From Baylisascaris procyonis (taxonomy: Eukaryota > Nematoda > Chromadorea > Rhabditida > Ascarididae), in assembly GCA_037389465.1 (NCBI GenBank), contig JAZARR010000153.1, positions 9,070,501-9,134,500 on the forward strand: a stretch of DNA of 64,000 nucleotides, in the 5' to 3' direction. The stretch's first letter is position 1. Each line of letters starts with the position of its first letter. The notes under the pieces were generated by a model that did no database searches, had not been told where the DNA came from, and saw only the letters and a program-made list of their open reading frames with translations. Position numbers and translations under genes: made by a program. Shown piece after piece: positions 1 through 11,056 of this stretch.

Positions 1-2733
1 CTCATAAAAAGTCTCTGTAAAATTTGGAATATTTATAAGTTTTTCTCATTAGTAACGCATCCTTGCATAAGAAAAACAAGTCATAAATAATTAGCCAATC
101 ACAACCGGAAAACATATAGCTGACTTTGAAATATCTAAAATATTTACGATTTATATTAATATTGAACAAGCAATTTAAACTATATTATAGTAATGAAACG
201 AAGAAAAAATAATAATATACATCAGGCTATTTGATTTGCCTCACTCAGCAGTTGAGAAAAACCATAAGCCTTATGATGCATCAATCCTCCTCCCCACTCT
301 GCCCTATATCCACTCCATTCCCTTAAGGGGACGCTATTAAATATCATCGCTGATACCCAAGAGTATCGGGTAACCTAAGAGTATCCAGGAGCATATTCAA
401 GGGTCCGCAGTTGACAGATACACCAAAACGTGAACGATAGCAATGAAGAGTAAGAAGCGAAGAAGCGAATTGCTAATATCCTGCTAAGGAATAAATGCAC
501 AGATATCTCTTATTTAACCGATTAATTAATTTTAAAAGGTATTCAATGATCTTTAATCCACTATTAAGAATGACGATCTCACTCGATGTTGATGAACTAT
601 TCACTATGATATCGTAATTCATGCATAGCGATTACTATTTACTTAGTTGATGGATACGATACTTCTGAGAGATATTTGGTAGCATTCAACATACCAGTTG
701 CAAAAAAAAAAAAACGCTAGAGAAAATGAGAGATAGTGTGAACGAAAGGCAAACATGAAGGCAAGGCGGGGAAGGGGAGAGGAAAAGGATGAGGGGAAGA
801 GAGTTTTGGACCGAAATTTTAGAAATTTCATGTCTATTTAGCAGGCAAATATGTCGCTCGCTTAATAGAGCTTCTAATAAGGCTGCTAAAATCTTTCTTT
901 TGAAATCTGGGTGGTCCAGAATTAGATTTTCCAAAAGCCCTTAATGAAAAGTTCGTTAATTCATCTTTTTATAATCTAATCAATGTAATCGACGTGAAAT
1001 GAAAAGACGACTAGCGTAAAATGAGTGCAGATTCCTTGATATTGTTGAACGTCTATGATATCCTCCAAAATAAGGGAAGAAATGTGGAATAAAATAAGAG
1101 AGAACAATCCGGAGTATTCACTATACTTGCTAATTTTTGTAATTCTAACAGTAGTGATTTTAGAATTGAAAGTCAAATGAACAGATGAAGTTGCAAATTT
1201 ATATATACGCAGAGAGATGAAGTTTTTTAACGTAAATTTATGATGACACATGAGAGGACCTAACCAAGTGCTCTTCTGGCACCACTCTGCATCTTTTTTT
1301 TGGCAAAGTGCATCATGACAGCATCCCTTGAAATGAAAACAACTGAAATGTGTGTATGTATTAGTGTTCGGACTTCACAGTTATACTCCTCCCCCCAGTC
1401 TTTAAGGCCCCCCCCCCTTAAGGAATCACCGCATAAAAATGATTGATTGATCTTAGATCGCGAGGATTCCAAGTTCAAAAATTCCCAGCTCCAGTGAGAG
1501 AAGTTTGTGGAGTCAACTCCCGCGGAGCACGGGGCTCTCTTTTGGCCTCTTCATCTCTCTGAAGCATGTTAAAAAAGTGGCTCATGCTTTTACGACTGAA
1601 GAAATTCGTCATAGAGTCGCGTGAACATGCAAAAACTTCCTAATGCAGTGTACTAGAAAAAGATACGCTGAATGAAAACATGACGTACAATCACTAATAG
1701 AAAAAAAAACAATTTGTTGCAAACGATAATATTCGGATATAATCGACACAATTAGAAAAAATACCGAAAAATTGGACAGATTGGATGAACTCATTTTTAA
1801 AAACATTCACCCATATACAATCAAATAGAGTATTAGAATTTGATAGAACTAAAAATAAAACGCTAAAGTTGGGGAATTAGGTTGTGCCAACACTTTGCAC
1901 TCATATTTACGGGATCATTTCAACAAGAAAATACTCTAACCAATGAAATCTTGCAAACATGACCGTTAAATGAGAGGAAGCCGTGATGCGAAAATGCACT
2001 AAATTATAAGCCTATGTCGTTACAACCACGTTGCAGATTGAGATTCTTTGGATCATATCATTGCGCACAAGTTTGCATTGCAATGAGGCGAAAATTGCAA
2101 AATTTTCAATACGTTTTTTTCTTTGCAAAATCCTTGCAATATTGATTTATTTAATTGAAAACTTGTGCGAAATGAATCTCGCAAAGAAGATTATATGGAG
2201 GAAGTTTACAACATAATCAATCTACAAATACGGACTCTTTCAGCAAATGAAGAACATATTTCGAGTACATAAAGACATATGTAACTCATTAAGAAGTCAT
2301 AAAATAGAAACCTGCAAAAGCAATAAACTAAATCAAAGAAAATGTCTTGCTACTGCAGCCGTTTACAAGATGTACTTTCGTTCACCCTTCCTATCGGTTG
2401 ACTTTTCATCTTTGTAGCCTTAAAAAGGGGACACTTGCTCCAAGAGTGCTAGTGTAAGCAAGCGATGCCCAAGTTATTTCTAAATGTAATATGCGGAAGC
2501 AAAAGGAATCAAAAAAAACTAATTAAAATTATTTAAATTAACTTAATTAAAGAAAAATTTTTTGGCCGAAATTAAAGAAATATCAATAAGCAAGAAACTT
2601 CATGAAACAGCGTTGCTAAATTCACTACGAATTTTTAAAGTACTCTGACCAATGTTGGTTTGCATGGATTTTTATAAGTTTCCTTCAAAAATATTACACT
2701 ATACTAGAGGAATGAAAATTTTCGTAAATTATG

Positions 2734-2735
<2 letters not shown>
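1..2735. other. gene-free AT-rich stretch
   Basis: I see no supportable gene here. The open frames are short and none is bounded by a convincing acceptor and donor. The only local oddities are a run of ten C at 1408-1417 and scattered A/T runs. It is probably intronic or intergenic. Confidence 0.6.

Positions 2736-2784
<49 letters not shown>
2736..2784. repeat. (AT)n microsatellite
   Basis: An uninterrupted alternating A/T run of about 49 bp, lying directly upstream of the first copy of the 0.75-kb tandem duplication. Confidence 0.97.
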
Positions 2785-2785
<1 letters not shown>

Positions 2786-2801
2786 TGCATTATATTCTAT
2801 T

Positions 2802-3584
2802 ACTCAAAAAAATTCATAAACTATACACTTCTAGAGTATAGAAATTATGGAGTTGACATCTAGAGCTCTGCATTTTGCTCGCAGTCATGGAATGATTGTG
2901 TTCACTTCTTATTACATTGTAGGAAAATACGAAAGCTCTGCTAGTACCCAACGTCCTCCATATTTCTCTACCATTACAGTTAATTTATTCAAAAATAATA
3001 TAACATTACTAAAAATATTTCTCGCATCAACCCTAATGCAAGCCGATTCACTAGTAACCAATTCTTAAAAGTTGTATAGCCAGCTAAACTGAACCATGCA
3101 CGCTATTGCGCCCAGCGCTAATATACTTGTATATCAACAGCAATTATCCTACTGAACCAGCTTCATTCAAAATATAATAATACACCAAAAACTATGAAAT
3201 GTAATAATACCCCAAAAACTTCAAAATATAATAATACACCAAAGACTGTGAAGAAATTGCTCATAGACAGCAGTCCCATACGCGTATAGTATAGCACAAC
3301 AGCACGAATAAAATGAAGATATCTGATGAAACCGAGCGTTTTTAACCCCTCTGTGCTCCCCTTCGGGGCACTTGCGAAGGCTCTGAGCATTCACGTCCCC
3401 TGAAGGGCTTTCTAAACGCAAAAATCCCTTTCGCAGAGGCATGCGAGCGCGAAAACCTCGATCGCCCCCACGGTTGATCACATACCATGGCGGCCATCTC
3501 CCCACCCCCACTCGTAGCCTCCTATGCATTGTTATGCATGTATATGTTTCTCAGATATTCCCAACTTTCGAATCAAAAAGTATT
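2802..3584. repeat. tandem duplication, copy A
   Basis: The block starting ACTCAAAAAAATTCATAAAC at 2802 recurs at 3585, giving a 783-bp step. The 5' part differs from copy B at many positions, while 3269-3482 is identical to it. Copy A carries three ~25-bp ATAATACACC/CCCC-AAAAACT subrepeats (about 3174-3246), of which copy B keeps one; this explains most of the length difference. It is not a recognised transposon: I found no terminal inverted repeats or target-site duplication. Confidence 0.93.
3269..3482 (-). other. invariant GC-rich core of the duplication (copy A)
   Basis: These 214 bp are identical base for base to 3999-4212, whereas flanking parts of the two copies differ at several percent of sites. 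The core is far richer in G+C than its surroundings. It contains a strong stem-loop, GTGCTCCCCTTCGGGGCAC, at 3353-3371. On the minus strand it is open through most of its length, reading NRGGDRGFRARMPL and, further on, ESPSGDVNAQSLRKCPEG. Whether it is a protein exon, a structured RNA or a gene-conversion tract is not decided by the sequence. The frame has no clear splice sites. Confidence 0.5.
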
Positions 3585-4314
3585 ACTCAGAAAAATTCAT
3601 AAACTATACACTTCTAGAGTATAGAAATTATGGAGTTGACATCTAGAGCTCTGCATTTCGCTCTCAGTCATGGAGTGATTGCTTTCACTTCTTATCACAT
3701 TGTAGGAAAATACGAAAGCTCTGCTAGTAATCTACGCCCTCCATATTTCTCTACCGTTATAATTAATTTATGCAAAAATAATATAACATAACTAAAAATA
3801 TTTCACGCATCAATCCTAATGCAAGCCAATTCACTAGTAAGCAATTCTTAAAAGTCGTATAACCAACTAAACTGAATCATGCACGCCATTGCGTCCAGCG
3901 CTAATATACTTATATATCAACAGCAGCTATCCTATCAAACCAGCTTCATTCAAAATGTAATAATACACCAAAAACTATGAAAAAAATTGCTCATCGAGAG
4001 CAGTCCCATACGCGTATAGTATAGCACAACAGCACGAATAAAATGAAGATATCTGATGAAACCGAGCGTTTTTAACCCCTCTGTGCTCCCCTTCGGGGCA
4101 CTTGCGAAGGCTCTGAGCATTCACGTCCCCTGAAGGGCTTTCTAAACGCAAAAATCCCTTTCGCAGAGGCATGCGAGCGCGAAAACCTCGATCGCCCCCA
4201 CGGTTGATCACACACCATGCCGGCCATCTATCTCCCCACCCCCACTCGTAGCTTCCTATGCATTATTATGCATGTATATGTTTCTCAGATATTCCCAACT
4301 TTCGAATCAAAAAG
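3585..4314. repeat. tandem duplication, copy B
   Basis: Second copy of the unit that starts at 2802, ending at the shared TTTCGAATCAAAAAG (about 4314). It is about 50 bp shorter than copy A, mainly through loss of two ~25-bp subrepeats. Open frames on both strands inside it (for example minus 3975-4211) repeat those of copy A, so they count once as evidence, not twice. Confidence 0.93.
3999..4212 (-). other. invariant GC-rich core of the duplication (copy B)
   Basis: Exact duplicate of 3269-3482, with the same stem-loop at 4083-4101. A minus-strand ORF runs through it, with an ATG just inside GTTGATCA at its 5' edge. Confidence 0.5.
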
Positions 4315-4868
4315 CTATAGAAGCAAGTTTTCTTGGTTAGAAATTAACAAGGTTCGAGATTCCTATTCCATAGATATGTCCCCGTTGATCAACATCTCAA
4401 AATTCGTTGCTACCTTCATAAGCAATAAAAGTTTTAGGCATCTGGAAGCGATTTTTTTCCCCCTATGACTTGTATATCCAGTTATTTTCATATGAAAACC
4501 TAATATTAGACGTTTATTAATTGCTTTTCCGCACTAGGCAAACTATTATAATAATCGGCTGAAATACAAAGATACATCTCATGTCAACTTTCCCGTCCTA
4601 TTTTCTCGCTTATTTTATAATTATTAAATGACAGTATTAATGAAAAAGACGCGATCTTACTGAAAGCGAGAGCTGCAAAATGCGAGTGGGATAATAATAC
4701 CCAACAAAAAGCAGCATTGGCATCCTTTTAAACAACTTTAAGAAGTGGTGATAACTACGCCAACCTATAGAAATAGTTTTCTACTTTTACAACGAATAAA
4801 TTAATAAACTATCCATACACTACGAATAGGCTTACAATCAAAGAACACAAAAGTACGCTAATAGTACG

Positions 4869-4887
4869 TTGCCTAGTGGTTAGATCA
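4869..4887 (+). other. tRNA A-box-like fragment
   Basis: TTGCCTAGTGGTTAGATCA matches the D-arm/A-box pattern of eukaryotic tRNAs (TRGCNNAGTGG, then GTTAGA). No anticodon stem, T-arm or acceptor stem can be folded around it, so at most it is a tRNA-derived relic such as a SINE head, or chance. Confidence 0.2.
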
Positions 4888-4909
4888 CACCAATAACTCG
4901 AGTATTCAC

Positions 4910-5029
4910 CTGTCAATGCACGTAGCTTTATTGCCTTCTTAAATTTGCCTTCTTCAATACTCAAAAATATTTCTATAAATAGACGTAAAGCCTCGACCAG
5001 CATAATTAGTGCTTTAACGAACAATTCCA
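4910..5029 (-). CDS. candidate internal exon, hydrophobic/amphipathic segment
   Basis: On the minus strand the block is preceded by the acceptor CTAGCCATTTGTTTTCTTTAG and followed by the donor CAG|GTGAAT. It is 120 nt long, begins with two bases that complete a codon and ends with one base of the next, so it preserves the frame. It encodes about 39 residues including ELFVKALIMLVEALRLFIE and then LSIEEGKFKKAIKLRALT: an amphipathic helix followed by a basic stretch. I do not recognise the family. Its phase fits the 18.5-kb first exon (the G there plus TG here make Val), which would imply a ~13.5-kb intron, so membership in that gene is only a possibility. Chance splice-like signals in AT-rich DNA are the main alternative. 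Confidence 0.38.
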
Positions 5030-6598
5030 CTAAAGAAAACAAATGGCTAGTGGATGCAACTCGATTAGCTAATTAGGGATGAGTGTGGAAGATAATTCCC
5101 AACGGATATTGTACTAATCTTAACAACATTCACAATATTATCTAATAGGAAAGCGTATGATCGATGACAAGATATGAAAGCATCAGTTGAATGCAGCTTA
5201 ACGAAACGATCTCTAAGGCAATGTTCACTAACTAAAGAGAACGTACTGAAAGATGTTTAAATGGTCATGAATATGCAACGATTTATATATCTGCCAATTG
5301 CGATCACGTTACATTGATTCCAATAATCATTTAGTCTTTGAGATAGGTAGTTTTCGACTATTCACTTTCCAAATTTGTATTTTGAAATGAGTACATATGC
5401 AGTAATAAAGTGGTACTAAATCATATACAAAACTTTTTTAAGATTATATAAATGAATGTAATTTTTGCATAAATATAAATACAAATGTATAAAATTGTAA
5501 ATATATAACTACATAAATATGATTAAAGTTGAAATATATAAATATAATATGTACATGAAATATACCTATGTGACGTACACATACATCAATACGTACATGA
5601 ATATATACACTTATTCACAAGTACATATATAGATATAGCTGTACGGGTGTAAATTACAATATTACACTAAGGAACTTGTCGATTTTAAACAAGGAGCTTG
5701 TGAACATTTCAAAGGCACGAAGAAAAAAATCAACGAAATTTTCTTTGTAGACTTCAACGATAATTCATTTTCAAAAGTTATTACTCTATTAATTGCAGTC
5801 AAAAAGTAGCACGATTACTCTGAAAACCAAACTGACAAAGAAATGAACCTCAAAAATTGTTAATAATAAAAAACACCAAAGAAAAAGAAAAAGTTGAAAA
5901 ATAATTCACAAATTAATATAAATAAAAATCACCCATTATTATATTCCAAAAACAAAAAAAAAATTGCGAATATGTATGCTTAAATGCTTTAAATTTAAAA
6001 ATAAGTCGAATAAAAAAAAGAAAGATCAACGAAATAACTGACCTTATGCGAAGTTGTGGTGATGAGATTTTCGATAGCGATGCGGAAAGCGGCTCAGTAA
6101 CCCTTATACGGCCAGTTGGCTCATCTGAATATATTCAAATATTAACAATTGAATAGGTGAAATGCATAAATATACATAATATTTTTTTATAAAAGGCTAT
6201 CGATAAAATAAGTAGTAAATATATAGTGCATTTACAAAAATATATAGTGCATTTGTCAAAGTTTTAGATTAATATTCGTTAGTTATTCACTTATGGGGCA
6301 CAGCGTGTCTTATCGATGATGAAGAAATTTGCATAAGCTGATTTTAACATAATCTAATGCTAAGGAATTTGCATGGGCTAATGAGCTAATACTTTTGGAG
6401 AATGATTGAAAATTAGCTTGATCCCCCTTCCTTCTGATTTGCAATCATATCCTGTTGTCGGGTCTGTGCTTTGTTTTATTGGAAACTCGACATCTGCAAT
6501 CAACAACATTATAGAAAATTGATTATATTCATTTTAACAAAATATAACTGGGATTTTTTAATATAACTATGAGGCTTCTTGAAGCATTTTTTTTTCAG
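5030..6598. other. AT-rich non-coding stretch
   Basis: No gene seen. About 5400-5640 is a tract of TACA/TATA-like short words, and 5850-6030 is A-rich. Around 6228-6262 the 17-bp phrase ATATATAGTGCATTT appears twice in close succession. Confidence 0.6.
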
Positions 6599-6623
6599 TT
6601 ATAGATTGTAAAGCGTTCAAAAA

Positions 6624-6734
6624 ATGAATAATGCTGAAGCTATTCCGATAGACTCATCATCGACTATCAGCCCTCTTTCCTCCCCCTCTTCCCCTTCTTC
6701 CTCCTCTCTTTATCACATTCATAAGAAGATCTAA
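6624..6734 (+). CDS. short Ser/Pro-rich ORF behind a strong acceptor
   Basis: The run GCATTTTTTTTTCAG ends at 6598, an excellent splice or trans-splice acceptor. An ATG follows 26 bases later. The frame reads MNNAEAIPIDSSSTISPL followed by Ser/Pro-rich residues and ends HIHKKI-stop, 36 residues in all. It is either a real small protein, the start of a longer protein whose donor I cannot place (there is no GT before the stop), or a product of the pyrimidine tract at about 6668-6712, which reads as Ser/Pro in this frame. I recognise no domain. Confidence 0.25.
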   Translation: MNNAEAIPIDSSSTISPLSSPSSPSSSSLYHIHKKI

Positions 6735-6920
6735 AACAATTAGGAGTATTCCTCTAATCAATTAAAGACGCTCTTCTATAATCATGCTACGAATTGAGAG
6801 CGATAATTTTAGGCTAATTTTAGACAAAAAAAGGAATTAGCGAACACAAAAATATAACAAAACATTCATCGAACTGTTTATCAAAAAGTGAGAAAATAGT
6901 GCTCGCTTCGATAAAATTTC

Positions 6921-7252
6921 ATAGCCTGAAAACCTTTGAAGAAGTAAACACGTCTCATCATAACAGTCTCCTCTCATATCTCTCAAAAAATATGCCTCGT
7001 AAAGGAACGGAAGTAATAAGCCATCATCCCCTCCATAGGTCTTTATCGATTAAATGGCTTTAAGAAAATATAAGATCCCATCCCACATAGCCTGAAAACC
7101 TTTGAAGAAGTAAACACGTCTCATCATAACAGTCTCCTCTCATATCTCTCAAAAAATATGCCTCGTAAAGGAACGGAAGTAATAAGCCATCATCCCCTCC
7201 ATAGGTCTTTATCGATTAAATGGCGTTAAGAAAATATAAGATCCCATCCCAC
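6921..7252. repeat. 166-bp perfect tandem duplication
   Basis: Two head-to-tail copies, 6921-7086 and 7087-7252, differ at a single base (GGCTTTAAG versus GGCGTTAAG). The high identity shows a very recent duplication, or possibly an assembly artefact. No gene is visible in the unit. Confidence 0.96.
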
Positions 7253-7788
7253 ACTCTAAATTTTATAGTAGCAGCCTTCGATGTTCAATGTATCTCATTT
7301 CAGATCATAAGTGATTTTAAATTATAAATATAAATGCTTTACAGGCGGCTATATTTATTAAGTATTAAACTAAAATGAGACTATTAAGATAAATAGATAA
7401 TAGCGAGCTAATTCGAATTGCACAAAGAAATCCAACAAATTCAGGTGATGTCGTGAAGTGAATCCCTTTTTAAATGAACATTTAAATGAGTGGACAAAAC
7501 GTCCCCCTCTAAACCGCTTATGAATGCGATCGAAAGTTTTTGCCACCATCTAAACTTTAAGAAGTTCTATTGAAAATTCATCGTTCTAAGCGTAGACCAC
7601 CATCAACGATTTTCTAGGAAAGCAGCAGAAAACTTATGGGCAAAAATTACCCAAGGGAACATGACGGGCTTTCAAAACATCTGCTCGGATGATTTCCATA
7701 GCTGATACGCTAATTTCTAATAATGTATCGCTCCTTCCTTCGCTCTAATCCCTTACTGCTTTGAATAAGTTTTTTTTTTTCTGACGCA

Positions 7789-7967
7789 ATGGTTGTGCGC
7801 AAAAATTGTTCGCATAGTTGTAAATGCATGAAATGCTTATATTTGATTAAATCACAGCGAAAAGCCACAATCAACAACAACCCCGTCAATGATCATATGA
7901 GCCAACTTGCACAACTACAACCACAACCTCTATGTCAAATCAGTGAACTACCCGCCATAAGATGGTT
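7789..7967 (+). CDS. candidate 5' or internal exon ending at GTAAGTAT
   Basis: A long T run ending in CTGACGCA precedes an ATG at 7789. The frame is Cys-rich at first (CSHSCKCMKC) and then polar and Gln/Pro-rich (HMSQLAQLQPQPLCQIS). It runs directly into GGTT|GTAAGTATAC, a near-consensus donor. There is no good acceptor upstream of the ATG, although ATCACAG at about 7857 could serve a shorter exon. I do not recognise the protein. GTAAGT occurs by chance a few dozen times in a window like this, so support is modest. Confidence 0.25.
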
Positions 7968-9995
7968 GTAAGTATACGGGAAATATGTTTCAGTTAATAA
8001 AACAATACAGAATAAGAACACAATAATGGAAAAACATGCAATAATCTAGGTATATTATAAAGGAAATTGTGAAAAGAAAAACTAGAAAGGTATAAGAATA
8101 ACATGGCTGAATGAAAAAATTAAATTGCGATATATTCTAAAGAATGATTGTGCAAAAGACATTATCATCTGTTATACCGATTAATCACTCATCAACAGAA
8201 CAGGTGCACCGGCTCGTGCATGTGTTCCCCTGCAAAGTACCTGATTTTTAAATTAAAAGTGCGTACGGATGTCTTTTTCCTTTACGTCTTTCATGTATAT
8301 GAAGATGTCGATACAGATTTCGGTGGAGAGGTAAGTAGACAGACAAATACCTTTCGCGGTAATTAAATAACCTTCAAAGATCAAAAATACAGGAGTCGGT
8401 AAGAAAACCTTACCAACACTGGAAATATCAGTTAACGCCTACGTGGCACGCTTATAACCGAAAAGAAAAGGTGCAAAAAATTCAACCTGATCGGAACTTT
8501 CTGGTTAAAAGGATGGGAAAAATGTGGAAAGGAGAGAGGTGGTAATAGGCTTTCTGAAGGGATAAAAATTCCAAGCACTACAACATCCAATCATGGATGC
8601 TTCGAGCGATTACGCACCTCATCTTCATAAAATGTCATATACTAATTGCATGCGTACTTCGATGTCTTGATCGATTCATATAGCCTAACAAATCGTAAAT
8701 TACTGTTTACTGCCAATTGCTACCGTATGTTAATGATCGTAATGATAAATAATTCATAAATAAGTGGAAATTAGTGCTTCAATATGGTTGTAAGTAAATA
8801 AAATAAGAACAAGACGTGATTAGCTAATGTTGATCTCAATCGCAAATGAATCGTTTAAAAAAAAATCAATTCACTAACAACCCATTTAATCCCGCTCTCT
8901 CCTCCTCACTAAGAATTCTAGAAGAAAAATCAAAATCAGCAGATGTTAATCCTACTCGAGAAATTTGTGCACCTACGATAAGATACTGTATGAAGAAACG
9001 TTATATGGTAATACACTATTAATACTCCATAACTAATTGTAACAATGCATTCATTTAGAATTCGAATGCCAATGCAGACATGTCGTTATAAACTGTTGTC
9101 TTACGGTATTGTTCTAGTGTACAACACGACGATATACAAAAATACAGTGAAACAATAGATTCATTTTCAATAAGAATTTTCCACGTTGATGAAATATTCC
9201 AAAGAGTCGCAAAAGCTTCACTTGAGTTTTTGAAATAAAATGCTCTCTAAAAATATCCCACTCATCATAACCATTAATTCGAAAAAAAACGGAAATGATA
9301 AAAAATATTAAAATATAGAAAATAAGAATTATATTGATGGACAGATTTCATAAATAAATCTTTTAGAGGTAAATTCCCTTGTTAGACTTTTCAACGTAGA
9401 AGAATCACTCAATCAGGTATGTGGAAATTAATTGATCGTAATATTCTTACGTCCATCAACTACTTGAAAGAAGAATCACTTATGCGAAAAGAATCGCTAA
9501 AAGAACGAAAATGCTTTTTGTTTTGTTTATTTCAAAGAGGTGAAGCCGGCTGCCTAAATGACGGAAAACGAACAAAGGATATAAGTTGATTGCTGCACAC
9601 TTCAACTTTCGCTCATCTACTAACTCACGATATATTTAACACTACTTTCGCACACAAATAATAACGACAAAATATAATGATTACCGAACAATGAATACTA
9701 TCAAATCTAAAACATCAAAGAAACCAATTAAAATTTTTCCAGTACCCAAAATTTCCGTTCAATGTGAAAAGGCTAAAACTTTTTTTTTCAATATGGATAT
9801 CTTAAAAAATCATCATAATGCTTCTAATCCTGCCTGTCGATTTACTTTCGTATACCTGAAAAGCTTCTCGCTGTGCATATGAAGAGCTACAAATCGCATG
9901 GCTTACAAACAACTAGAGTAGTACGTTTGAGAGAACTGCATTGCAATAGATAGGATGTGACGAGCCATTGAATTATACTGAATGCTTTTTTACAG

Positions 9996-10059
9996 CGGTG
10001 ACTATTTCTATTGGCACATTTTAATATTGCTGTATACTACGACCTCGATAAAATTTTAA
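9996..10059 (+). CDS. candidate short terminal exon
   Basis: The acceptor GAATGCTTTTTTACAG ends at 9995. In one frame the following 20 codons read GDYFYWHILILLYTTTSIKF then stop, a short hydrophobic C-terminus. AATAAA occurs about 70 bases further on (about 10128). Acceptor strength and the poly(A)-like hexamer are the only support, and AATAAA is common in this composition. Confidence 0.2.
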
Positions 10060-10087
10060 TCTAGATTCAATTATCTACAAAATGTTG

Positions 10088-10118
10088 AATTGCAGTTTGC
10101 AATTTGCAATTTGCAATT
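10088..10118. repeat. heptamer repeat AATTTGC
   Basis: TTGCA-based heptamers (AATTTGC AATTTGC AATTC) follow one another. The same short motif clusters again at 42571-42610, and single copies of TTTGCAT/ATGCAAA are common throughout the window. Confidence 0.7.
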
Positions 10119-10765
10119 CATTATACAAATAAAGGTTACATATGCAATAGGATTTCAAATTTGCATTCTTAGCAATTCCTTTTAAACTTTAAACTTAAAT
10201 TCCTTTAAATAAAAAACTTTAAGAAAAATATTTATAACGGAATAAAATCATAATTTAGATATACTATGAGCTATTTCTTACAGCTCTACTAAAAAATCAT
10301 TAAATAGCGAAGAATGACCAAAACGCTTAGATCAAAGCGTTTATCAGATCTATTTCATAGTGCAGCCGCATTAATTAATGATGACGATGAACGCATATTC
10401 GATGACGTCAGTTAGAAGTGATTTGCTGACGTCATCCATTAAAAAAACGAATTGAAGTCCTTCCAGAAGAACGGTTAGAAATCTTCCCAGCGAAAAATTC
10501 ACATTATACACAAAAAGCTTTGATAAATCCGCAATAGATAAGGCAAGGTAGAAATGTTGATATCACTTCAGAGCTCATATTCATGGCATCAGCAGTCATG
10601 AATTATGCTAACAATAACCGGTTAGTGTTGAAATGTGTTCAAACAGGGCTTGATCATGGTGAGTACCAGTAGTAAGTGGCTCCGGAGTCGAAATGGTGGC
10701 AGGTGATCTCGGAGTCGGACTACTCTAAACATTCATCTGCACACTTCATAAGAGTTCTGTCGTGA

Positions 10766-11056
10766 AATGCACCACAGCGTTCCTTAAGCGCTACGCCACC
10801 AATCTACTTTGTTCCAGATAATTATGCAAACGCACTTCCGAAGCAGCCTGACTCGGAGGTTGCTCAACACTGTCCAATGCTTAAGGACGTCTTCTAATGC
10901 TCACCTATTGAACTAGGCACTAAGCAAGCGATCAACAACAACTGGAACCTCATATCACTATACAGTCGTTGAATACTATGCTACTGACAGAAACACCTAG
11001 AAGAACTAGACAACATCATAACAGGCCCAGATTACAAGCTTATGTTCGACTTCTAG
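10766..11056 (+). pseudogene. possible decayed coding frame
   Basis: The segment is richer in G+C than its neighbours. One plus frame stays protein-like across 97 codons despite stops at 10895, about 10970 and about 10982. Successive pieces read YFVPDNYANALPKQPDSEV, AQHCPMLKDVF-stop, ELGTKQAINNNWNLISLYS-stop and KHLEELDNIITGPDYKLMF. This pattern suggests an old gene or element fragment. I recognise no family, and three internal stops are not far below chance for this length. Confidence 0.25.

Noticed and set aside
3163..4211. Two minus ORFs (102 and 78 codons) as separate protein genes
   Set aside because: They are the same sequence in two copies of a tandem duplication and lack splice or start support; treated as one unresolved core.
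6890..6925. U6 snRNA-like start GTGCTCGCTTCG
   Set aside because: Only the first dozen bases resemble U6; the conserved ACAGAGA box and 3' part are absent.
8148..8366. Plus ORF ending at GGTGGAGAG|GTAAGTAG as an exon following 7789-7967
   Set aside because: The donor is strong, but no acceptor of suitable phase joins it to the preceding candidate; GTAAGT by chance is common.
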